DNA from: Acidobacteriaceae bacterium | Lineage (GTDB): Bacteria; Acidobacteriota; Terriglobia; Terriglobales; Acidobacteriaceae | Length of the DNA: 64,000 nucleotides | NCBI GenBank assembly: GCA_027452245.1 | Contig: DAIDGW010000035.1 | Coordinates: 29,961-93,960, forward strand | Direction: 5' to 3' | Part shown: piece after piece, positions 59,577-64,000 of the stretch | Numbering within the stretch: position 1 is the stretch's first letter | How the letters are laid out: each line of letters begins with the position of its first letter | Position numbers and translations under genes: made by a program | The notes under the pieces: generated by a model | The model's input: the letters and a program-made list of their open reading frames with translations, nothing else | Told to the model about the DNA's origin: nothing | Database searches by the model: none

Positions 59577-60716
59577 TCACAACCCGGACGGGCCAACAGC
59601 AGAGACGTGGGTCCTCGAAATGCCGCGTTCGCTGACGAGGTAGACTGCGAAGCTTCCCAGCCAGTGGCCACCTTCATAATGCTCGCCGGTAACGGCGGCC
59701 AAGCCAGCCCGACTGTGCTCCTTAGCGGATACCCTTAGCGCCGGCAACCGTTTGTCGCTGTTTGGAAGGGCCTCCGCAATTCCCTCCAGCATCCACGCTC
59801 GGCTGAGATTGAGTCCATCCAGATGCGCCAACTTCGGGTCGCTGGGATCGGGGGAGACCACAGGCTGCAACCATCCACCATCACCCGATGCGGGAATCTG
59901 CGGCATGAATATTCGAAGCCAGCGGGCAAATTCCTGGCTTGGCAGCACACGTCGCATCAAGTCAGCCTCGCCGAGGCAGGGTGAAAGGAAATCCTCACCG
60001 GAGGGCTCATAGGCGAGAGGACAATTCTTGTCATGCAAGAAAAACTGCCGGGCTTTGGAGACGATTAGATCAGCGAATCTCTGATTGCCAGCAACGTGCG
60101 CATAGTCGAGCATGAGGCCGAGCGCGAATGCTGTCTGGTCGTGCTCACCGACCCGTACAGGGCTGGAGAGCTTCGGGAGCCAGTTCGTAAGCCGTTCCAG
60201 CACGATCTCCTCAAGCGGGAGCAGATTCGCTGCCATCTCTTTGGCCAGCGGGTCGTCCCACTCCCGCAATTCGGCAGACAGTTGAAGAAACCAAGCTAAC
60301 CCGTAGGGACGCTCGAAAGTGGCGCGTCCCTTGCCCCGGAGATATACGGCTTCCTGCGCGATATTTTCTGGGGAGAGACTCTGCCGCAGTGCTGCGCGCG
60401 CCGATGGAACAAAGGGAGCGTCGGGGTAAGCCCTGATCAGACGGGCGAGCAGCCAATGCCCATGTACGGAAGAATGCCAGTCATAGCAGCCGAAAAAAGC
60501 TGGCGTGAGTTTCCGGGGTGGTTCGGCATCCGCATCGCTATTCAGGGTGTGATTGATATGGTTGGGATACTCCTCGTGAACGCAGGCGAGGGCAAGATTG
60601 GCAAACCGGCCGGCCGCTTTGAGGTCAAACTGGCCTGTGTTTTGTGCGAAGGCATGCAGATTGGAAAAGACGAATATGGCGCACAGGATGAATTTCATCG
60701 CTGATACTTTAGCCAA
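59577..60716 (-). CDS. DUF2891-like exported protein
   Basis: FANLALACVHEEYPNHINHTLN..PAFFGCYDWHSSVHGHWLLARL; signal peptide. Start may be 60698. Confidence 0.75.
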   Translation of the reverse strand: MAKVSAMKFILCAIFVFSNLHAFAQNTGQFDLKAAGRFANLALACVHEEYPNHINHTLNSDADAEPPRKLTPAFFGCYDWHSSVHGHWLLARLIRAYPDAPFVPSARAALRQSLSPENIAQEAVYLRGKGRATFERPYGLAWFLQLSAELREWDDPLAKEMAANLLPLEEIVLERLTNWLPKLSSPVRVGEHDQTAFALGLMLDYAHVAGNQRFADLIVSKARQFFLHDKNCPLAYEPSGEDFLSPCLGEADLMRRVLPSQEFARWLRIFMPQIPASGDGGWLQPVVSPDPSDPKLAHLDGLNLSRAWMLEGIAEALPNSDKRLPALRVSAKEHSRAGLAAVTGEHYEGGHWLGSFAVYLVSERGISRTHVSAVGPSGL

Positions 60717-60957
60717 GTCAGCGATTCCTGAACAGTATGTAATCTTGAGGACGTTACAGTTCGCTGCGAATTACTGGGACTAAGCCCCAGCAATTTGTGA
60801 GGTCAAGATCGGATGGTCGGCTGGCATGACAGTCGGCTCTGACGAAACGGATGATGATAGCAGTATTCCGAACGCTCAAAACGCCGTTGAGCGTACCATA
60901 CTGACGAGCGTGGCCCTGCGTTGTGGAGTCTGGTGGCTGGATTTAGGAGGTCAGACG

Positions 60958-62181
60958 ATGGATGTGGCACTCGATGCTAACGAGTTCCTTGCAGACCCAC
61001 GAATGCAGAGCGTGAGATTTCAAACGTTACTGGCGTATCTCCGTAAAACCCAGTCCCGGTTACTAATCTCCAAAATTGTGTGGGATGAAGTCATAGCGAG
61101 ATATCCTGAACGCATTTCGACTCCATACCACAAGGCAGCAAATGACGTGCGGACTCTTCGCAGTCTTTTATTGGCAAGGAAAATTCCAGAGCTTCCTGAA
61201 TTGGACACAGAGAAGGAGGTCTCCGCACTGAAGAAGAAACTTAAGGAACCCTCACCATACGTCAGGGGATTGATCCTCAGAAATTTCGGAGATGTATCAA
61301 TTGAGGAAGTGGCTAAACGAGGAATCCAACGAACTCCTCCGGCTAGTCCTAAGGGTGAGGAGCTTAGAGATGTAATGGTCTGGCTAATGATGCTTGGACA
61401 TGCTAAGAAGACGGGCCGGGACATTGCGCTTATCTCACACGATGAGCACTTCCGAGAAAACGAGGGTCTGCATCCACGACTCAAGGAGGATCTCGAACAG
61501 GGAGCGATCAAGTTGCACTTCTACAAGGCAATTGACGATTTCATCAAGGCCCATGCCCCGTCGCCGAAAACTCTGACCGAAGACGAGGCATTTCAATTTG
61601 TGAGTAGACAATTCTTGCTTGACACCTTTGAGATTGAGGCTCGCAGGTTGTTCCCTCGATATTGGGGGTCTAGCACGGAGGTGGAGGTTAGCGACCGCAA
61701 AATAAAGTTTGTGCGAGCTGCCCTTTACGATGTTGGAGGAGGTTCTCAATTCGGCGAGATGGAAGTGACCGGCGACCTCGATCTCTCTCTGACGAGAACC
61801 GAGTATTCGTACGTGAACACGATTGACACACTTCCAGCCTTCGGTCCAGCCGTTGGCTTAAAGGGAGATGTGATTCCGACGGGCTTTGTCGGAAGTGCAA
61901 CTCTTCAGAACTGGGATGAATTGGGATGGGCGAGTGTAAAAGGTCTCCCACTGATGTCTACGCCTGTCAGACTAGACGAGCCTCTCGACTGGAAAAGCCT
62001 GCCATACAAGGTGACCACGTCGATGCCGGTCTTCTCTCCAACCTCCAAGAAAATGAGCGAGGCGATGCTTAAAGGAGAGATGACAGTTTCTTTTCGTGTG
62101 GTCTCTGGCCGGGTGACAAAGTTTGAGCTGGAGAACTTACGGATAGTTGAGATTCAGAATCGGAGTTCGACGCAGAACTGA
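60958..62181 (+). CDS. PIN-like domain protein
   Basis: N-terminal MDVALDANEFLADPRMQ, ISKIVWDEV, DIALISHDEHF acidic positions fit a PIN-type nuclease. Start set to ATG 60958 after aggaggt. Confidence 0.65.
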   Translation: MDVALDANEFLADPRMQSVRFQTLLAYLRKTQSRLLISKIVWDEVIARYPERISTPYHKAANDVRTLRSLLLARKIPELPELDTEKEVSALKKKLKEPSPYVRGLILRNFGDVSIEEVAKRGIQRTPPASPKGEELRDVMVWLMMLGHAKKTGRDIALISHDEHFRENEGLHPRLKEDLEQGAIKLHFYKAIDDFIKAHAPSPKTLTEDEAFQFVSRQFLLDTFEIEARRLFPRYWGSSTEVEVSDRKIKFVRAALYDVGGGSQFGEMEVTGDLDLSLTRTEYSYVNTIDTLPAFGPAVGLKGDVIPTGFVGSATLQNWDELGWASVKGLPLMSTPVRLDEPLDWKSLPYKVTTSMPVFSPTSKKMSEAMLKGEMTVSFRVVSGRVTKFELENLRIVEIQNRSSTQN

Positions 62182-62317
62182 TCCCCGGAGATTGCGACGG
62201 AGATTGGCCTGACTGGGCAGAGCGGAACATGACGCATTGGATAGTGGGACCTTGGCCTGAGATGAAGGCTTAACCGGGATGCCTGACTACCGTCCGACTT
62301 ATCATGTTGATATACCT

Positions 62318-62860
62318 ATGAAAACCGTACTGTTTCAAAACCAAGAAAAGATCGGTCGCCTAGCAAGAACTCTTCGCCTACTGGCATTTCTCGTGACTGT
62401 TCTAGTTTGTCCGCTTAACCTCCTAAGGGCTCAAACACAGCCCCAAGTCACCATGGAAGGTTATGTCCGCTGTCGGGATCGCGCAAATGGCTGGATGCAG
62501 GAGACAGAGGAAGAGAAACTGAAACTTTCACCGACTGAATTGCAATCCCGTATATCAGAGCTTGAGACGTGCTATGGGAGCTATCTACAACACGAGGAAA
62601 TACCTATCCCACCTGATCCCAACATCGTAATGTCGGCGGAGACTCGAATGGAGTTTTACGTGAAACGATCTGACTTAACCACCATTTTGGTTCTCGAAAC
62701 GAATTATCTGACTCGGGAGACCTTACTGTTGACAATGCAATTGAATCAGGAGATGAAGAAAGAATTGGAAATGATCGATTTCATAAATAAACATCATTTG
62801 CTTAAAGTCTTTGCGCACCAATCGTCAACTCCAATAAGCACAAACGAAAGACCAAAATGA
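62318..62860 (+). CDS. Hypothetical exported protein
   Basis: MKTVLFQNQEKIGRLARTLRLLAFLVTVLVCPLNLLRAQ signal-like N-terminus. Confidence 0.55.
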   Translation: MKTVLFQNQEKIGRLARTLRLLAFLVTVLVCPLNLLRAQTQPQVTMEGYVRCRDRANGWMQETEEEKLKLSPTELQSRISELETCYGSYLQHEEIPIPPDPNIVMSAETRMEFYVKRSDLTTILVLETNYLTRETLLLTMQLNQEMKKELEMIDFINKHHLLKVFAHQSSTPISTNERPK

Positions 62861-63189
62861 GGGCCGATGTTTCAAGTGGAAAACTTTTGGATTTTGATGT
62901 CCGTCTGCTCCGTACAGCAGTAGCTGCGCCGTCGAGGTCGCGATTGGGGAAGGCTAGACTCCGGGAATTCTTCTGAGTGTCACGCAAACGCGCTTGAAAG
63001 CAGAGTCAAAGTTTCAGGGAGACGATGACTGGATTTTTTCAAGTTGACGGACTCGGGGCAAGAAGCCGCTTCGGGCAACATCAGCGCTGGAGAATTACGT
63101 CAAGCCTGCTGCTAAAAAGGCAGGTTGGGCGTGATTGGATGGCACACGTTACTTGGCCAAGCACTGCAGGGGAAACTCTCTGGGGAAAC

Positions 63190-63690
63190 TCATTGGGAAA
63201 TGCTAGCCCTCGTTTTTAGCTCGTCAACTAATCGTTGGGCCGAGTTGACCGTTTCTTTTTCACGGTTCTTCTCTCGCCTCGCGAGTCTGCGGTGATCGAT
63301 TGTTTGCCATAATGAATTCTTAGTCTTTGCATCATATATCGTCAGTACCAGTTGCGGGTCAACGATCTGTGCGCTGTGCACTCGCGTGGTTCCGTCGTAG
63401 CTGTTGCTTGTACTCCAGACACGAGTTCCTCCGTGCTCCACGTGATAGGAGATTTCGACTATCAAATCGGCTTCGTCCGGAGAACCTACTATCTGGTACT
63501 TCCCCCAGCTTTTCATTTCTGAATAAAACGTGTCGTACGCGAGGTCGCTGCCTCCACCGTTTGTGAGAAAAACTTTCTTGGCGTTTACAATTACGGAAGG
63601 CAGAGGGGCAGGCGGAATATCTTTTCTAGTCTTCCCGGCAACTGCGTACATAGATGCGAACAAACAAACGGCCACTGCGACCTTGCGCAT
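63190..63690 (-). CDS. Hypothetical exported protein
   Basis: MRKVAVAVCLFASMYAVAG signal peptide; ADLIVEISYHVE; start set to ATG 63690. Confidence 0.65.
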   Translation of the reverse strand: MRKVAVAVCLFASMYAVAGKTRKDIPPAPLPSVIVNAKKVFLTNGGGSDLAYDTFYSEMKSWGKYQIVGSPDEADLIVEISYHVEHGGTRVWSTSNSYDGTTRVHSAQIVDPQLVLTIYDAKTKNSLWQTIDHRRLARREKNREKETVNSAQRLVDELKTRASISQ

Positions 63691-63808
63691 ATTGATCGCT
63701 CCCAATCGCGGTGGCGATTCTACAGCAGACCGTGCTACGAGCCAAAGCGCTTTTTCCACGCATCTGTCGAGCAAACTTGAGCCCAGGCTTCATTTCTGTC
63801 AGGAGATC

Positions 63809-64000
63809 CGTGCATTCGGTCGCAACGTGAACGGGTTCCGGCACACGCTGACAACGGGGCTTCTTCGCAGCGGAGTTTCCCCGAAGGTTGTTTCGGAAAT
63901 TCTTGGGCACTCGGACGTGCAGATCACACTTGATGTGTATGACCATCCTGAGATCGAGAATTTTCGTGCGCCGCTGGAGTCCGTAGCAGATCAGTTGTTA
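63809..64000 (+). pseudogene. Tyrosine recombinase/integrase C-terminal fragment, continues past the window
   Basis: RAFGRNVNGFRHTLTTGLLRSGVSPKVVSEILGHSDVQITLDVYDHPEIENF matches the integrase C-terminal pattern; catalytic N-terminal part is not found upstream. Confidence 0.65.

Noticed and set aside
1-64000. CRISPR array, rRNA or intact IS element
   Set aside because: None seen on either strand; the only regularly spaced repeats are the short ones listed.

Overview
The window is a GC-rich bacterial chromosome segment. Gene content and gene order resemble Acidobacteriota, but this is an inference from memory, not a search. Most of it is housekeeping or metabolic: proline dehydrogenase, trxB, a SpoIIE-type phosphatase, phoU plus a PhoB-like regulator, ppc, an imuA-imuB-dnaE2 mutagenesis cassette, ccmF/ccmH, a full suf operon (Rrf2 regulator, sufB-C-D-S-U-T), a site-2 protease, a sodium:solute symporter, a BlaI/M56-peptidase pair with an HtrA protease, a large TonB-dependent receptor, an assimilatory sulfur operon (sulfite/nitrite reductase, siroheme genes, cysH), an NrfD/Fe-S/tetraheme cytochrome cluster, and one tRNA-Glu(CTC). 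The right end (about 60.8-64 kb) looks like accessory DNA with a PIN-like gene and a tyrosine-recombinase fragment at the edge. The strongest new signal is upstream of the sulfur operon on the minus strand: a 28-aa leader ORF with 7 Cys codons in a 10-codon window (TCMCCCCACVCT). It starts a few bases after a good -35/-10 pair and is followed by a strong GCAA-loop terminator and a possible alternative antiterminator pairing. Together these are the parts of a cysteine-sensing transcription attenuator. Other leads are a shared BlaI-type operator at blaI and htrA, an 11-bp phased pho-box-like repeat, and palindromic repeat elements sitting in frame inside dnaE2. No CRISPR array, rRNA or intact IS element was seen.
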